A DNA stretch of 64,000 nt from Burkholderiaceae bacterium (GCA_023954015.1 JAMLIS010000004.1:124001-188000), one strand, 5' to 3'. Numbered from the stretch's first letter, positions 1 to 9,656 are shown. Made by a program: numbers and translations. The notes: generated by a model not told the origin, from the letters alone.

Positions 1-1239
1 CATCGAGCAGCCCGGCTCGCGCCACTCGAAGCCGGCGTCGCGGAAGATCCGGTCGAGCCCTTCCTGCTCTGCCTGCGCCTTCACCAGGCCCGAGCCCGGA
101 ACGACCATCGCGAGCCTGACGTTCGATGCCTTGTGCCTGCCGCGAACGACCGCTGCGGCCTCGCGAAGGTCCTCGATGCGCGAATTCGTGCACGAGCCGA
201 TGAATACCTTGTCGATCCGGATGTCGACGATCGGCGTATTCGGCTGCAGGCCCATGTACTGCAGCGCTCGCTCGTAACCCTCGCGACGCACCGGATCCTT
301 TTCCTTGTCGGGGTCGGGCACGCGCGAATCGATCGTGGTGACCATTTCGGGGGAGGTGCCCCAGCTGACGTACGGCGACAGTTTCGTGGCGTCGATCTCG
401 ACGACGAGATCGAAGTGCGCGTCGGGATCGGAATGCAGCGTGCGCCAGTATTCGACCGCGCGATCCCGATCTTCGCCCACCGGCGCCATCGGCCGGCCCT
501 GCAGGTAGCGGAACGTCGTTTCGTCGGCGGCGACCATCCCGGAGCGCGCCCCGGCCTCGATCGCCATGTTGCAGATCGTCATCCGGCCTTCCATCGACAG
601 CGCACGGATCGTCGAGCCGGCGAACTCGATCGCGTAGCCGGTGCCGCCGGCGGTGCCGATGCGACCGATGATCGCCAGGACGACGTCCTTCGCGGTGACG
701 CCACGCGGCAGCGCGCCCTCGACGCGCACGAGCATGTTCTTCATCTTGCGCGCGACGAGCGTCTGCGTGGCCAGCACGTGCTCGACCTCGGAGGTGCCGA
801 TGCCGAAGGCCAGGCAGGCGAAGGCGCCGTGCGTGCTGGTATGGGAATCGCCGCAGACGACCGTCATGCCGGGCAGCGTCGCACCCTGCTCCGGCCCGAT
901 CACGTGGACGATGCCCTGGCGACGATCGAGCAGGTCGAAATAGGCAATTCCGTGCTCGCGCGCGTTCGCGTCGAGCGTCTCGACCTGCAGGCGCGAGATC
1001 GGATCGGCGATGCCGCGCGAGCGGTCGGTGGTGGGAACGTTGTGGTCGACCACCGCGAGGTTCGCCGATACGCGCCAGGGCTTGCGGCCCGCCAGGCGAA
1101 GCCCTTCGAAGGCCTGCGGACTCGTGACCTCGTGGACCAGGTGGCGGTCGATGTAGATGAGTGCGGTGCCGTCGTCCTCCTGATGAACGACGTGAGCGTC
1201 CCACAGCTTGTCGTACAGCGTGCGAGGAGCGAGCGACAT
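1..1239 (-). CDS. leuC: 3-isopropylmalate dehydratase large subunit (partial)
   Basis: LeuC of the aconitase family. With LeuD it isomerises 2-isopropylmalate to 3-isopropylmalate in cytoplasmic leucine synthesis and carries a [4Fe-4S] cluster. The first 413 residues lie in the window. They include the cluster-ligand motif GSCTNSR (Cys about residue 350) and the second ligand in GCSM (Cys 411) at the very edge. The family is about 466-475 residues, so only the last 50-60, including the third cluster cysteine, are cut off. The ATG start opens [13 protein letters not shown], a standard LeuC beginning. A perfect dyad lies about 90 bases upstream. leuD would be expected beyond the left edge. Confidence 0.97.
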   Translation of the reverse strand, partial: MSLAPRTLYDKLWDAHVVHQEDDGTALIYIDRHLVHEVTSPQAFEGLRLAGRKPWRVSANLAVVDHNVPTTDRSRGIADPISRLQVETLDANAREHGIAYFDLLDRRQGIVHVIGPEQGATLPGMTVVCGDSHTSTHGAFACLAFGIGTSEVEHVLATQTLVARKMKNMLVRVEGALPRGVTAKDVVLAIIGRIGTAGGTGYAIEFAGSTIRALSMEGRMTICNMAIEAGARSGMVAADETTFRYLQGRPMAPVGEDRDRAVEYWRTLHSDPDAHFDLVVEIDATKLSPYVSWGTSPEMVTTIDSRVPDPDKEKDPVRREGYERALQYMGLQPNTPIVDIRIDKVFIGSCTNSRIEDLREAAAVVRGRHKASNVRLAMVVPGSGLVKAQAEQEGLDRIFRDAGFEWREPGCSM

Positions 1240-1326
1240 GGCGATCGGATCCGGGCCGGCGACCGCATGGAACGGCGGGCCGTGGCGGGGTTGCGGCAGA
1301 GTCGCAATTATGCCACGGCGGATCGT

Positions 1327-1345
1327 TTTGATGCACTGCATCAAA
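1327..1345. promoter_or_regulatory. 19-bp dyad upstream of leuC, possible operator
   Basis: Two perfect 9-bp arms, TTTGATGCA and TGCATCAAA, are separated by one base. A one-base centre cannot form a good hairpin loop, so a protein-binding dyad is likelier than a terminator for the upstream protease gene. On the minus strand a CATAAT -10-like hexamer lies at 1307-1312, which puts the dyad over the expected -35 region of leuC. The regulator is not identifiable from this window; the spacing between half-sites does not fit an FNR box. Confidence 0.5.
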
Positions 1346-1427
1346 CGACCGCTACGCGTCCGGTGGCGCCGTCGCCGGCCGACACCGCGCGCCGCGGCAA
1401 AGTCGCCCGCGCGCTCCCGCGCCGGCG

Positions 1428-2252
1428 TCAGCGACTCGCCTGTTGGTACAGCGGCATCACCCGCTGCGCATAGACCTGCAGATCCTTCAGACGGCTCTCC
1501 GCGGACGGGTGCGTGCTGAGGAACTCGGGACCGCCGCCGCCACCGGCCTTCTGGGCCATCTTCTGCCACAGCGTGATCGCCGCGCGCGGATCGTAGCCCG
1601 CGCGCGCGGCGATCTCCACGCCGATGCGGTCGGCCTCGGTCTCCTGCAGGCGGCTGTGCGGCAAGCCGAAGAAGGTCTTGTAGAAGACGTTCCCCAGATC
1701 GCTCGCCGCATCGCCGGCGCCCAGCAGCACGGCCGCGCCGGTGATCAGCACCTGCGCGCCGACCTGCTCGGAGGCACGCTCGCGGGCGTGCTCGCGCAAC
1801 GCGTGCGCGATCTCGTGGCCGAGCACTGCCGCGATCTCGTCGTCGGTCAGGTTCAGCTTCTTGACCAAGCCGCTGTAGACGCCGATCTTGCCGCCCGGCA
1901 TTACCCATGCGTTGATCTCGGGCGAGTCGAACACGTTGACTTCCCAGTTCCATGCGCGCGCATCGGGCCGGAACGCGGCGCTGGCCGGAATCAGCCGCGA
2001 CGTGATCGCGCGCACGCGACGGGTCAGCGCCGCGTCGTCGTTCAGCGTGCCTTTCTTGCGCTGCTGCTGGACGATCTGCGCGTAGGCCTGGTTCGCCTCC
2101 TGACGCATCTGCGCTTCCGAGACGAGCGAGGACATGCGCTGCGTGCGATCGACGCCCACGGCGCCGGGGGCAGTAGTCTGCACGGTGCTGCAGGCCGCGA
2201 GGGAAAGCGAGACAGCGGCGGTGAATGCGGCAAGCAGGCGCTTGATCTTCAT
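1428..2252 (-). CDS. M48 family metalloprotease, lipoprotein
   Basis: Zinc metalloprotease of the M48 family (LoiP/YcaL/BepA-like), probably involved in outer-membrane protein quality control. The start at 2252 gives a lipoprotein signal, [10 protein letters not shown]...LAAC, with the lipidated Cys at residue 21, so the enzyme should sit in the periplasm anchored to a membrane. The zinc motif HEIAH is at residues 146-150 and the downstream glutamate lies in ETEAD at 204-208. Total length is 274 residues, normal for short M48 lipoproteins without TPRs. An upstream in-frame extension to 2369 was rejected because it overlaps aroC and would bury the signal peptide. It follows aroC on the same strand with a 49-base gap. 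Confidence 0.93.
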   Translation of the reverse strand: MKIKRLLAAFTAAVSLSLAACSTVQTTAPGAVGVDRTQRMSSLVSEAQMRQEANQAYAQIVQQQRKKGTLNDDAALTRRVRAITSRLIPASAAFRPDARAWNWEVNVFDSPEINAWVMPGGKIGVYSGLVKKLNLTDDEIAAVLGHEIAHALREHARERASEQVGAQVLITGAAVLLGAGDAASDLGNVFYKTFFGLPHSRLQETEADRIGVEIAARAGYDPRAAITLWQKMAQKAGGGGGPEFLSTHPSAESRLKDLQVYAQRVMPLYQQASR

Positions 2253-2301
2253 GGTCGCAGGCTGGTTTTCCGGCACGGCAGCGGTCCGAACGGGAAGCAA
2301 C

Positions 2302-3426
2302 TCAGCTGCCCGTGCGCGGGCTCGTGCTGCGCAGCGCGCCGCCGATGCGCGGGGTATCGACGTCGACATCCGCGTTCTGCGCGCGATCGCGCAACGCGTG
2401 ATCGATCAGCACGAGCGCGAGCATCGCCTCGGCGATCGGCGTGGCCCGGATGCCGACGCAAGGATCGTGCCGGCCGTGCGTCTGCACGGTAACCGGCGCA
2501 CCGTCGAGGTCGATCGAGCGGCGCGGCAGGCGGATGCTCGACGTCGGCTTGATCGCCAGTTCGACGACGATCGGCTGTCCGGTGGAGATGCCGCCGAGAA
2601 CGCCGCCCGCGTTGTTGGTCGCGAAGCCCTGCGGCGTGAGTTCGTCGCCGTGCTCGCTGCCCCTGTGCGTGACGCAGCGGAAGCCGGCGCCGATCTCGAC
2701 GCCCTTGACGGCGTTGATCCCCATCATCGCGTAGGCGATGTCCGCATCGAGCTTGTCGTAGAGCGGCTCTCCGAGCCCGACCGGAACGCCTTCGGCGACG
2801 ACCCGCACGCGCGCCCCGCAGGAGTCGCCCGCCTTGCGCAGCTCGTCCATGTAGCGCTCGAGCTGCGGAACGACGCCCGCATCGGCGGCGAAGAAGGCGT
2901 TGTTCGGAACCTCGTCCCAGTCGCTGGTCGGAACGACGATCTCGCCCAGCTGGGTCATGCAGCCGCGGATGCGCGTGCCGTAGCGTTCGCGCAGCCACTT
3001 CTTCGCGACGGCTGCGGCGGCCACCGCCGCAGCGGTGAGGCGTGCCGACGAGCGCCCGCCGCCGCGCGGATCGCGGATGCCGTATTTCTGCCAGTAGGCG
3101 TAGTCGGCGTGTCCGGGACGGAAAGTGCGCGCGATCTCCGCGTAGTCGCTGCTTCGCGCGTCCTCGTTGCGGATCACCAGCGCGATCGGCGTGCCGGTGG
3201 TACGGCCTTCGAAAGTGCCCGACAGGATCTCGATGCGATCGGGCTCGCGGCGCTGCGTCACGTGACGCGAGGTGCCGGGGCGCCGGCGATCCAGCTCGGG
3301 CTGGATGTCGCTCTCCGCCAGCGCGAGCCCCGGCGGGCATCCATCGACGATGCAGCCGATCGCCGGTCCGTGCGACTCGCCGAAGGTGGTGACGCGAAAG
3401 ACGTGGCCGAAAGTGCTGCCGGACAA
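2302..3426 (-). CDS. aroC: Chorismate synthase
   Basis: Catalyses the last shikimate-pathway step, 5-enolpyruvylshikimate-3-phosphate to chorismate, using reduced FMN. The family signature GESHGPAIG is at residues 16-24, and the conserved [14 protein letters not shown] and [12 protein letters not shown] segments follow. Length is 374 residues against 350-370 in the family. The start is TTG at 3424-3426, supported by a strong GGAGG eight bases upstream; the product begins [19 protein letters not shown] as in other AroC proteins. The last 20 or so residues are variable. Confidence 0.97.
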   Translation of the reverse strand: MSGSTFGHVFRVTTFGESHGPAIGCIVDGCPPGLALAESDIQPELDRRRPGTSRHVTQRREPDRIEILSGTFEGRTTGTPIALVIRNEDARSSDYAEIARTFRPGHADYAYWQKYGIRDPRGGGRSSARLTAAAVAAAAVAKKWLRERYGTRIRGCMTQLGEIVVPTSDWDEVPNNAFFAADAGVVPQLERYMDELRKAGDSCGARVRVVAEGVPVGLGEPLYDKLDADIAYAMMGINAVKGVEIGAGFRCVTHRGSEHGDELTPQGFATNNAGGVLGGISTGQPIVVELAIKPTSSIRLPRRSIDLDGAPVTVQTHGRHDPCVGIRATPIAEAMLALVLIDHALRDRAQNADVDVDTPRIGGALRSTSPRTGS

Positions 3427-3453
3427 GGGGGATTCCTCCGGAGAATGCTCGGC

Positions 3454-3687
3454 TCAGCGCGCCCGGTTCGCCAGGCGCAATCCCTGCACCCGCTCGAATT
3501 CGCGGACGTTGCTCGTGACGAGCGTGACACCGATCGAGCGCACGGGAGCGGCAATCATCAAGTCATCGGAGCCGATCGGACTGCCGCGCCCGCCGCAGGC
3601 GGGCATGGACTGGTCGAGCGACACCGCACGTATGCGTTGCAGTAGCGGCGCGCTCGAGCGCTCCATGACGTACGAGCAGGGGTCGGT
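3454..3687 (-). pseudogene. Decayed VapC (PIN-domain) toxin with internal deletion
   Basis: The minus-strand reading frame joins two recognisable pieces of a VapC ribonuclease toxin. One is an N-terminal piece DPCSYVMERSSAPLLQRIRA, where intact VapC has LDTNICSY. The other is a C-terminal piece, GSPIGSDDLMIAAPVRSIG followed by TLVTSNVREFERVQGLRL. The 60-70 residues between them, carrying central catalytic acidic residues, are missing, and the first active-site segment is altered. Upstream codons up to 3774 match nothing. No vapB antitoxin is visible beside it. Inference: an inactive toxin-antitoxin remnant stranded between aroC and gltX. Confidence 0.75.
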
Positions 3688-3777
3688 CGGACCGCCTGAC
3701 TTCGAAGGCTCATGAAGATGCGCGCTCGCTTTTCCACCACCTGGCGACCCCGTGCGCGAAAATGCCATATACAAAAG

Positions 3778-5175
3778 TCAGCCGCTGCGCAGCCGCGCCA
3801 GAACGGTCTCTCGCGGCATTGCCGCGAGCATCGCATCGACCGACGGCGTCTGCGTCACGCCGAACACGAGCAGCCGTACCGGCACCGCGAGTTGCGGCAT
3901 CTTGAGCCCATGATCGGCGAGGGTCGCCTTCAGCGCCGCCCCGATCGCCGCGGCAGTCCAGTCGGACGACTCCAGCTTCGCGGCGAAGCCGCCGAGCGCC
4001 CCGGCCAGCGCAGGCGGCGCGGAATCGAGGTGGCGGGCGCGATCGTCGTCGTCGATCGCGGGCTCCGTGTAGAACATCCGCGCCTGCGCCGCCAGTTCCT
4101 TCAGCGTCTGCGCCCGCTCCTTCAGCAAGCCGCAGACGAGCGCGAGATCGGCGTTGCCGGCCGCGATCGAAACGCCCTCCGCCTCGAGACGAGGCCGCAC
4201 GAGCACGGCCAGATCGGCGTCGGACGTCGCCTTCAGGTAGTGCGCATTCAGCCAGCGCAGCTTGTCGAAGTCGAAACGCGACGGCGAGCGGCTGATGTGC
4301 GAGCCGTCGAACCACTGCACCAGTTGCTCCCGCGTGAAGACTTCCTCGTCGCCGTGGCTCCAGCCCAGCCGCGCGAGATAGTTGACGACCGCTTCCGGCA
4401 GGTAGCCGTCGTCGTCGTACTGCATCACCGACACCGCGCCGTGGCGCTTGGACAGCTTCTGCCCGTCCGGGCCGTGGATCATCGGCAGGTGTCCGTACTC
4501 GGGCACCGGCGCGCCGAGCGCGCGCAGGATGTTGATCTGCCGCGGCGTGTTGTTCACGTGATCGTCGCCGCGCAGCACGTGCGTGATCCGCATGTCCCGG
4601 TCGTCGACGACGACGCAGAAGTTGTAGGTCGGCGTGCCGTCCGAGCGCGCGATGATCAGGTCGTCGAGCTCGGCGTTGTCGAAGGCGATCGGCCCCTTGA
4701 CCAGGTCGTTCCAGCCGGTGGCGCCGGCCAGCGGATTGCGAAAGCGCACCACCGGATCGACGCCGGTCGGCGGCTCGGGCAACGTGCGTCCCGGCTCGGG
4801 ACGCCATCTGCCGTCGTAGCGGGGCTTGAGCCCCCGCGCCTCCTGCGCGGCGCGCATCGCCTCGAGTTCCTCGCGCGTGCACCAGCAGCGATACGCCGTT
4901 CCCTCCTCGAGCATCTGCGCAATGACCTCGCGATAGCGATCCATCCGCTGCGTCTGGTAGTACGGTCCCTCGTCGGCGTCCAGCCCGAGCCAGCGCATGC
5001 CGTCGAGGATCGCCTGAGTCGCTGCGGGCGTCGATCGCTCGCGATCGGTATCCTCGATGCGCAGAATGAAGGTGCCGCCGTAATGGCGTGCATACGCCCA
5101 GGCGAACAACGCCGTGCGCGCCCCGCCGATGTGCAGGAAGCCGGTGGGACTGGGTGCGAAACGCGTGCGGACCAT
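3778..5175 (-). CDS. gltX: Glutamyl-tRNA synthetase
   Basis: Class I aminoacyl-tRNA synthetase that charges tRNA-Glu (465 residues). The ATP-binding HIGH-like motif is HIGG in [14 protein letters not shown] near the N terminus, and the KMSKS-like loop is KLSKRHG. The C-terminal anticodon-binding helical domain is present. The start at 5175 gives [15 protein letters not shown], the canonical opening; the open frame continues to 5412 but that extension is not conserved sequence. The gene is divergent from the DUF938 gene. Confidence 0.97.
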   Translation of the reverse strand: MVRTRFAPSPTGFLHIGGARTALFAWAYARHYGGTFILRIEDTDRERSTPAATQAILDGMRWLGLDADEGPYYQTQRMDRYREVIAQMLEEGTAYRCWCTREELEAMRAAQEARGLKPRYDGRWRPEPGRTLPEPPTGVDPVVRFRNPLAGATGWNDLVKGPIAFDNAELDDLIIARSDGTPTYNFCVVVDDRDMRITHVLRGDDHVNNTPRQINILRALGAPVPEYGHLPMIHGPDGQKLSKRHGAVSVMQYDDDGYLPEAVVNYLARLGWSHGDEEVFTREQLVQWFDGSHISRSPSRFDFDKLRWLNAHYLKATSDADLAVLVRPRLEAEGVSIAAGNADLALVCGLLKERAQTLKELAAQARMFYTEPAIDDDDRARHLDSAPPALAGALGGFAAKLESSDWTAAAIGAALKATLADHGLKMPQLAVPVRLLVFGVTQTPSVDAMLAAMPRETVLARLRSG

Positions 5176-5446
5176 CGCCGGAGAGGGGAGCGGAGAACCG
5201 GAGGAAGGACGGACGATCACGTCCGCCGCGAAGGCAAGCGCCAGCGGTCGACGGTCGAACCGACAGACCGATTCTACGCGAGGGCTTGCCCTCCGACGGG
5301 GGAACGGGCGCCTCGCACATCGACCCGGCCGAGAAACGATCCTCCCGACCGAAAACGCTGTGAAACGCGGCGCATCGACGATGGCGTCCGTGCCGTGCAC
5401 GGCCGTCCGCACCGAGCCCCGATGCCGATTTCAGTATCGTGCAGGC

Positions 5447-6040
5447 ATGGACAAGCCCTTCTCCCTCGCTTGCGAGCGAAATCGCGAACCGATTCTCGCC
5501 GTACTGCAGCAGCATTTCGGCGACCGCAACCGGGTGCTCGAGGTCGGCAGCGGCACCGGGCAGCACGCCGTGCACTTCGCCGACGCGCTGCCGCACCTCG
5601 AATGGCAGGCGAGCGATGTCGAGGAGAACCTGCCGGGAATCCGCGCCTGGCTCGACGAGCTCGCGCTGCCGAACACGCCGGCGCCGATCGCGTGGAACGT
5701 GCGCGACGAACCGCCCGCGCGAGGCTTCGACGCCGTGTTCACCGCGAACACGCTGCACATCATGAGCTGGGAGGAGGTCGAGCGCCTGTTCTCCGCGCTG
5801 CCCTGCGTGACCACCGACGACGCGCGCCTCGTCGTCTACGGCCCGTTCAACTACGACGGATACGCCACCAGCGACAGCAACGCGCAATTCGACCGGTGGC
5901 TGCGCAGCGAGGACGCGCAGCGCGGACTGCGCGACTTCGAAAAGGTCGACGCGCTCGCGCGCGCCGCGGGCTTCGAGCTGCTGGAGGACCGGGCGATGCC
6001 GGCCAACAACCGGTGCATCGCCTGGGAGCGACGCGGCTGA
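5447..6040 (+). CDS. DUF938 family SAM-dependent methyltransferase-like protein
   Basis: 197-residue cytosolic protein of the DUF938 family, which has a Rossmann-type S-adenosylmethionine fold; substrate unknown. Motif I is VLEVGSGTGQHAVHFA, followed by an acidic segment WQASDVEENL. FDAVFTANTLHIMSW fits the region after motif III, and YGPFNYDGYATSDSN is a family block. ATG at 5447 opens MDKPFSLACERNREPIL, as in relatives; longer in-frame starts upstream lie in unconserved sequence. It ends just before the tRNA-Val promoter. Confidence 0.9.
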   Translation: MDKPFSLACERNREPILAVLQQHFGDRNRVLEVGSGTGQHAVHFADALPHLEWQASDVEENLPGIRAWLDELALPNTPAPIAWNVRDEPPARGFDAVFTANTLHIMSWEEVERLFSALPCVTTDDARLVVYGPFNYDGYATSDSNAQFDRWLRSEDAQRGLRDFEKVDALARAAGFELLEDRAMPANNRCIAWERRG

Positions 6041-6042
6041 GC

Positions 6043-6071
6043 TTGGTCCGCCGGGCGAAACTGCTTACAAT
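6043..6071 (+). promoter_or_regulatory. Promoter of tRNA-Val
   Basis: -35 TTGGTC (6043-6048), a 17-base spacer, and -10 TACAAT (6066-6071), close to the sigma-70 consensus. The predicted start falls near 6078, nine bases before the mature tRNA, as is usual for tRNA genes. The -35 begins three bases after the stop of the upstream methyltransferase gene. Confidence 0.75.
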
Positions 6072-6086
6072 TTCGCCTCCTCTTCC

Positions 6087-6161
6087 GGGCGGTTAACTCA
6101 GCGGTAGAGTGCCACCTTCACACGGTGGAAGTCACTGGTTCGATCCCAGTACCGCCCACCA
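6087..6161 (+). tRNA. tRNA-Val (CAC)
   Basis: Complete cloverleaf with encoded CCA. The acceptor stem pairs GGGCGGT (6087-6093) with ACCGCCC (6151-6157). The anticodon stem pairs CCACC (6112-6116) with GGTGG (6124-6128) around a seven-base loop whose anticodon, 6119-6121, is CAC, reading GUG. The T arm carries GGTTCGATCC. The discriminator is A6158 and CCA is 6159-6161. No integrase or partial duplicate of the tRNA end is seen nearby, so it is not being used here as an attachment site. Confidence 0.97.
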
Positions 6162-6275
6162 TCTCGGCCTCGACTTCCCCTGTAGTCGCGCCTGCCGCCG
6201 CGGCCAACTGCTCACTGTGGGCCGCGACCTCGACGTGGTCTCCGCGTTCGAAGTAGTAGCAGAGCAGCGGGAACT

Positions 6276-6683
6276 TTGCGAGCCGCCAAGTCCGAAGCCC
6301 TGTGTTTCCCGTTCAAGGAGTGCTGCCGCTCGCGACGTTGGCAGGATCCGGTGAACCTGATTCTCGGCATCCTGACGTTGATCTCGCCGTGGGTGCTCGG
6401 CTACAGCGCAACGCAGGGTCGCGCGACCGACAACGCCGTGCTCTTCGGCATCCTGATCGGCCTGGCCGCGATCGCCGCGATGGTGAACCTTCGGGCCTGG
6501 AAGGCATGGATCAACGTCATCTTCGGCGCCTGGCTGTTCCTCTCGCCCTGGGCCCTCGGTTTCGCCGGCGTTGCGGCGGCCGCCTGGAGCGCCTGGGTCC
6601 TCGGCGCCCTCGTCTTCCTCCTCGCATTGTGGGAACTGGGCACCGATCAGCGAATCGGCGGCTGGTGGAGCCACGCGCACTGA
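6276..6683 (+). CDS. SPW repeat membrane protein
   Basis: Small inner-membrane protein with two copies of the SPW signature: ISPWVLGY in the first half and LSPWALGF in the second. Each copy lies at the end of a hydrophobic helix, giving about four membrane segments in 135 residues. Function of the family is unknown. The only available start is TTG at 6276, with a weak GGGA upstream. The family usually begins a few residues before the WQDPVNL segment, so the exact start is uncertain. Confidence 0.8.
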   Translation: MRAAKSEALCFPFKECCRSRRWQDPVNLILGILTLISPWVLGYSATQGRATDNAVLFGILIGLAAIAAMVNLRAWKAWINVIFGAWLFLSPWALGFAGVAAAAWSAWVLGALVFLLALWELGTDQRIGGWWSHAH

Positions 6684-6820
6684 GAACGAGGTCGCGACTC
6701 GCTCCCGCGTACCGACGACGGCCACGCGCCGTCGCCCGTGCGCAGCAGCGTCGCGCGCCCGGCTGCGCCGGCTCCCGGCATGCCGATCGCGACACGAGGA
6801 AGACGCGCGTTTCGGGCGCC

Positions 6821-7180
6821 TCAGGGCCGTTCGACGCGCCTTGCGCTGGCAACCGCGCCGCACGCCTGACCGCTCGGATCGCGCACTATCGCGAAGCACA
6901 TCCCGACGTACAGCTTTTCGCCGTTCTTCGGCGTCGCGCGCGTAGTCATCACCCGGCCGGCGTATTTCGTCTGTCCGGCTGCGAGCGCTGCGTGGTATCC
7001 CTTCCAGTGCGCGTCGCGCAGGCGCTCGGGGATGATCAGGTCGAGCGTCTGGCCGATCGCCTCCGCGGGCGCATAGCCGAACAGCTGCGAAGCAGCTGCG
7101 TTCCAGACGCGAATCACGCCGGCGCGGTCGGCGGCAACCACGGCGTCGGGCAGCTGCTCGAGCAGTGACGCGGGCTCCAT
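6821..7180 (-). CDS. Single PAS domain protein
   Basis: 119-residue protein that is almost entirely one PAS domain: LLEQLPDAVVAADRAGVIRVWN opens it (quoted in part), followed by GYAPAEAIGQTLDLIIPERLR and a C-terminal strand region. There is no attached kinase, cyclase or DNA-binding domain, so it would act as a free sensor or bind a separate partner. The ATG at 7180 is chosen because the open frame upstream carries no conserved sequence. It is divergent from ku and convergent with the SPW gene. Confidence 0.85.
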   Translation of the reverse strand: MEPASLLEQLPDAVVAADRAGVIRVWNAAASQLFGYAPAEAIGQTLDLIIPERLRDAHWKGYHAALAAGQTKYAGRVMTTRATPKNGEKLYVGMCFAIVRDPSGQACGAVASARRVERP

Positions 7181-7370
7181 GTCGGGGTCCTCCCTGTTCG
7201 TGGACGGGAGACGATCGTCGCACTTCCCGACGACTGCGGGAACTCCGCTTGCCCCGCTTCGCGAACCGTATACTCGTCGTGGTGCCCGGTGCGCCGTTTC
7301 TCGATGCCGCGCGCGAAGCCAGGCACCGTGGAAACGGGATGCCCGGCGCTGACGGCAGGAGGAGATCCGC

Positions 7371-8282
7371 ATGGCTGCGCGCTCGATCGCTTCGCTCACG
7401 CTGTCCTTCGGCCTCGTCTCGATCCCGGTGAAGCTCTACACGGCCACCGAGAGCTCGGGCACGATCCGTTTCAACCTGCTCACGAAGGACGGCCAGCGCG
7501 TCCGGCAGCAATACGTCTCCGCCCGCGACGAACGCATCGTCGACCGCTCCGAGATGGTGAAGGGTTACGAATTCGAGAAGGACCGGTTCGTCACCTTCTC
7601 GCCCGACGAGCTGAAGGCGTTGCAGGAAAGCCCGAGCCACGCCGTCGACATCGTCGCCTTCATTCCCGAGAAGGCGGTCGACCCGATCTACTACGACAAG
7701 GCGTATTACCTGGCGCCCGACAAGCGCGGCGCCAAGCCGTACAGCCTGCTGGTGAAGGCGATGCGCGAGAGCGGACGCTGCGCACTCGCGAAATGGGCAT
7801 GGAAAGGCAAGCAATACGTCGTCCAGGTGCGTCCGCTGGAGGACGGCCTCGTGCTGCAGCAGCTGCTCTACGCCGACGAGGTGCGTTCGCTCGAGGACCT
7901 CGACATCGAGAAAGTCCCGGTCACCGACGCGGAGCTGAAACTGGCGCTGCAACTGATCGAGCAGATCGCCACCGACCGTTACGACCCTGCGGACTTCGAG
8001 GATGCGGAGAAGAAGCGTGTCCTCGCGGCGATCGACGAGAAGATCGCCGGCAAGCAGATCGTCGTGCACGAAGAGCAGGCGCCGACGGCCGGCGCGCAGG
8101 TGATCGACCTCATGCAGGCGCTGCGCGCGAGTCTCGGCGCGAAGTCTGCGTCGAAGACGAAGGAAGCCGCAGCCGAGCCGGAGGAGCCGGCGGCTGCCGC
8201 AGCCCACGCGCGCAAGGCGCCGCGGCGCAAGGTCGCGCAGCAGGAACCCGCGCCCCGCGCCCGCGCGCGATCGAAGAAGTGA
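7371..8282 (+). CDS. ku: Ku DNA end-binding protein (bacterial NHEJ)
   Basis: Homodimeric Ku that binds DNA double-strand ends for non-homologous end joining, usually with ligase LigD. The core runs from ARSIASLTLSFGLVSIPVKLY to about residue 255 and includes LYADEVRS and the typical ELKLALQLIEQ segment. A tail rich in Ala, Lys and Arg (about 255-303) follows, of the kind known to aid DNA binding or LigD recruitment. An AGGAGG-type ribosome site lies eight bases before ATG 7371. Its stop overlaps the GTG of the next gene. No ligD is present in the window. Confidence 0.95.
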   Translation: MAARSIASLTLSFGLVSIPVKLYTATESSGTIRFNLLTKDGQRVRQQYVSARDERIVDRSEMVKGYEFEKDRFVTFSPDELKALQESPSHAVDIVAFIPEKAVDPIYYDKAYYLAPDKRGAKPYSLLVKAMRESGRCALAKWAWKGKQYVVQVRPLEDGLVLQQLLYADEVRSLEDLDIEKVPVTDAELKLALQLIEQIATDRYDPADFEDAEKKRVLAAIDEKIAGKQIVVHEEQAPTAGAQVIDLMQALRASLGAKSASKTKEAAAEPEEPAAAAAHARKAPRRKVAQQEPAPRARARSKK

Positions 8283-9121
8283 CGAATCGACCGGACGAAA
8301 CGCCGTATACGCTCAAGAGCATCGAGGCGATGCTCGGCGTCTCGCCGGGCGTCGTACGCGGGCTCGTGCGCGCCGGCTTCGTGTCTCCGGCGCGCGGACC
8401 GCGCAACGAACTTCGCTTCTCGTTCCGCGACGTGGTGCTGCTGCGCACGGCGTACGCGCTGCGCGGGGCGAAAGTAGCACCGCGCACGATCCTGCGATCG
8501 CTGCGGCATCTGCGTCGCTCGCTGCCGTCGGAGCTGCCATTGACCGGCCTTCGGGTCAGCGCGGTCGGCAACACCGTCGTCGTCCGGGACGGCGAGCTGC
8601 AGTGGGAACCCGAATCGGGGCAGCTGCTGATCGACTTCGACGTAGTGCCGTCACGGGGCACCGTCCGCGTGCTCGAGCACAAGGCGCGCAAGGGCGATAC
8701 GCCGGAGACGGCCGACGCCCATTTCCGCCGCGCGCAGCACCTGGAAGGAGAAGGCCGCGCGGAGGAGGCCGAGCGTGCATACCGGAGCACCCTCGCGCTC
8801 GACCCCGCCAACGTCGACGCCTACCTCAATCTCGGCGCGCTGCTGTGCGATCTGGGCCGTAGCGTCGACGCGGTCGACACCTATTCCGAAGGACTGCGAC
8901 GCGTGCCCGACGCTGGCTCGCTGCACTTCAACCTGGCCGTCGCGCTCGAGGATCTCGGCGAGCGCGAAGCCGCGCTGGCGAACTACCAGCGCTGCATCGC
9001 GCTCGAGCCGCACTCGGCCGACGCGCATTTCAACGCCGCCCGCCTGCACGATCAGCTCGGCCACATGCAGCAGGCAGTGCGGCACTTCAACGCATATCGG
9101 CGACTGCAGCGTTCGAGCTGA
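8279..9121 (+). CDS. MerR-like helix-turn-helix protein with TPR repeats
   Basis: 280-residue protein. Residues about 10-80 resemble a MerR-type winged helix (TLKSIEAMLGVSPGVVRGLV and a following FRDVVLLR segment). A small beta-rich region comes next, then three to four tetratricopeptide repeats (AHFRRAQHLEGEGRAEEAER; VDAYLNLGALLCDLGRSVDA; LHFNLAVALEDLGEREAALA). The GTG at 8279 overlaps the ku stop in GTGA, so translation is probably coupled to ku. Role unknown; a regulator or assembly factor linked to Ku is a guess from position. Confidence 0.85.
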   Translation: MTNRPDETPYTLKSIEAMLGVSPGVVRGLVRAGFVSPARGPRNELRFSFRDVVLLRTAYALRGAKVAPRTILRSLRHLRRSLPSELPLTGLRVSAVGNTVVVRDGELQWEPESGQLLIDFDVVPSRGTVRVLEHKARKGDTPETADAHFRRAQHLEGEGRAEEAERAYRSTLALDPANVDAYLNLGALLCDLGRSVDAVDTYSEGLRRVPDAGSLHFNLAVALEDLGEREAALANYQRCIALEPHSADAHFNAARLHDQLGHMQQAVRHFNAYRRLQRSS

Positions 9122-9148
9122 CGCAACGAAGTGCCGGTCCGGCGTGCG

Positions 9149-9532
9149 TCATTGCCGTTTCGCGATTGCGCGGGCCAACTCCTTCTTGTTCATCTTCGAG
9201 CGCCCGCGGATGTCCAACGCCTTTGCGCGCTCGTACAACTCGTCACGCGAGCTGCCCTCGTAGTCGAGTCCGCCGAAGCTCTCGCCCTTGCCCTCGCGGG
9301 CCGCCCTGCCGCTCTTCTCGGCACGCGGATCCGACGGGCCCTTGTGGTCCTTCGGCGTCCAGTGGTCGCCCTCCTTCTCGAACGAGTGCTTCAACGCCGC
9401 GTAGGCGACGCGATGCGCGCGTTCGCCTTCGCCGTACTCGCGAACAGCGCTGTCGTGCGCCTTCGCCCAGGTACGCTGCGCCTTCGCCGGCGAGCGCTTC
9501 AACGTGTCGGGCAGTTTTTCGCGGCCGGGCAT
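9149..9532 (-). CDS. ChaB family protein with SAP/Rho-N-like C terminus
   Basis: 127-residue soluble protein. The N-terminal half (PGREKLPDTLKRSPAKAQRT and VAYAALKHSFEKEGDHW) matches ChaB, a small family named from the E. coli cation-transport region but of unclear function. The C-terminal 40 residues (SSRDELYERAKALDIRGRSK followed by MNKKELARAIAKRQ) look like a SAP or Rho-N helix-hairpin that often binds nucleic acid. ATG at 9532 is chosen because the ChaB domain begins there; the frame extends upstream to 9649 without conserved sequence. Convergent with the MerR-TPR gene. Confidence 0.85.
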   Translation of the reverse strand: MPGREKLPDTLKRSPAKAQRTWAKAHDSAVREYGEGERAHRVAYAALKHSFEKEGDHWTPKDHKGPSDPRAEKSGRAAREGKGESFGGLDYEGSSRDELYERAKALDIRGRSKMNKKELARAIAKRQ

Positions 9533-9656
9533 CGGACACCTCCGTCGAGCATTGCAGTGCAAAATCGACGCATACAAGCAGCGTGCCCGGGCGACTCGGG
9601 CCGGCTTCCGCCGGGGCGACCCCGGGCCGGCTCGCGCCGCGCCTCGCAACCCTGCG

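Noticed and set aside
6162..6275. Possible integration site or genomic island at the tRNA-Val 3' end
   Set aside because: No integrase, no direct repeat of the tRNA end and no change in base composition or gene type was seen.
6717..6734. Stem-loop CGACGGC/GCCGTCG considered as a terminator between the SPW and PAS genes
   Set aside because: The arms and a short loop exist, but there is no T-run on either side, and such GC inverted repeats arise easily in this base composition.
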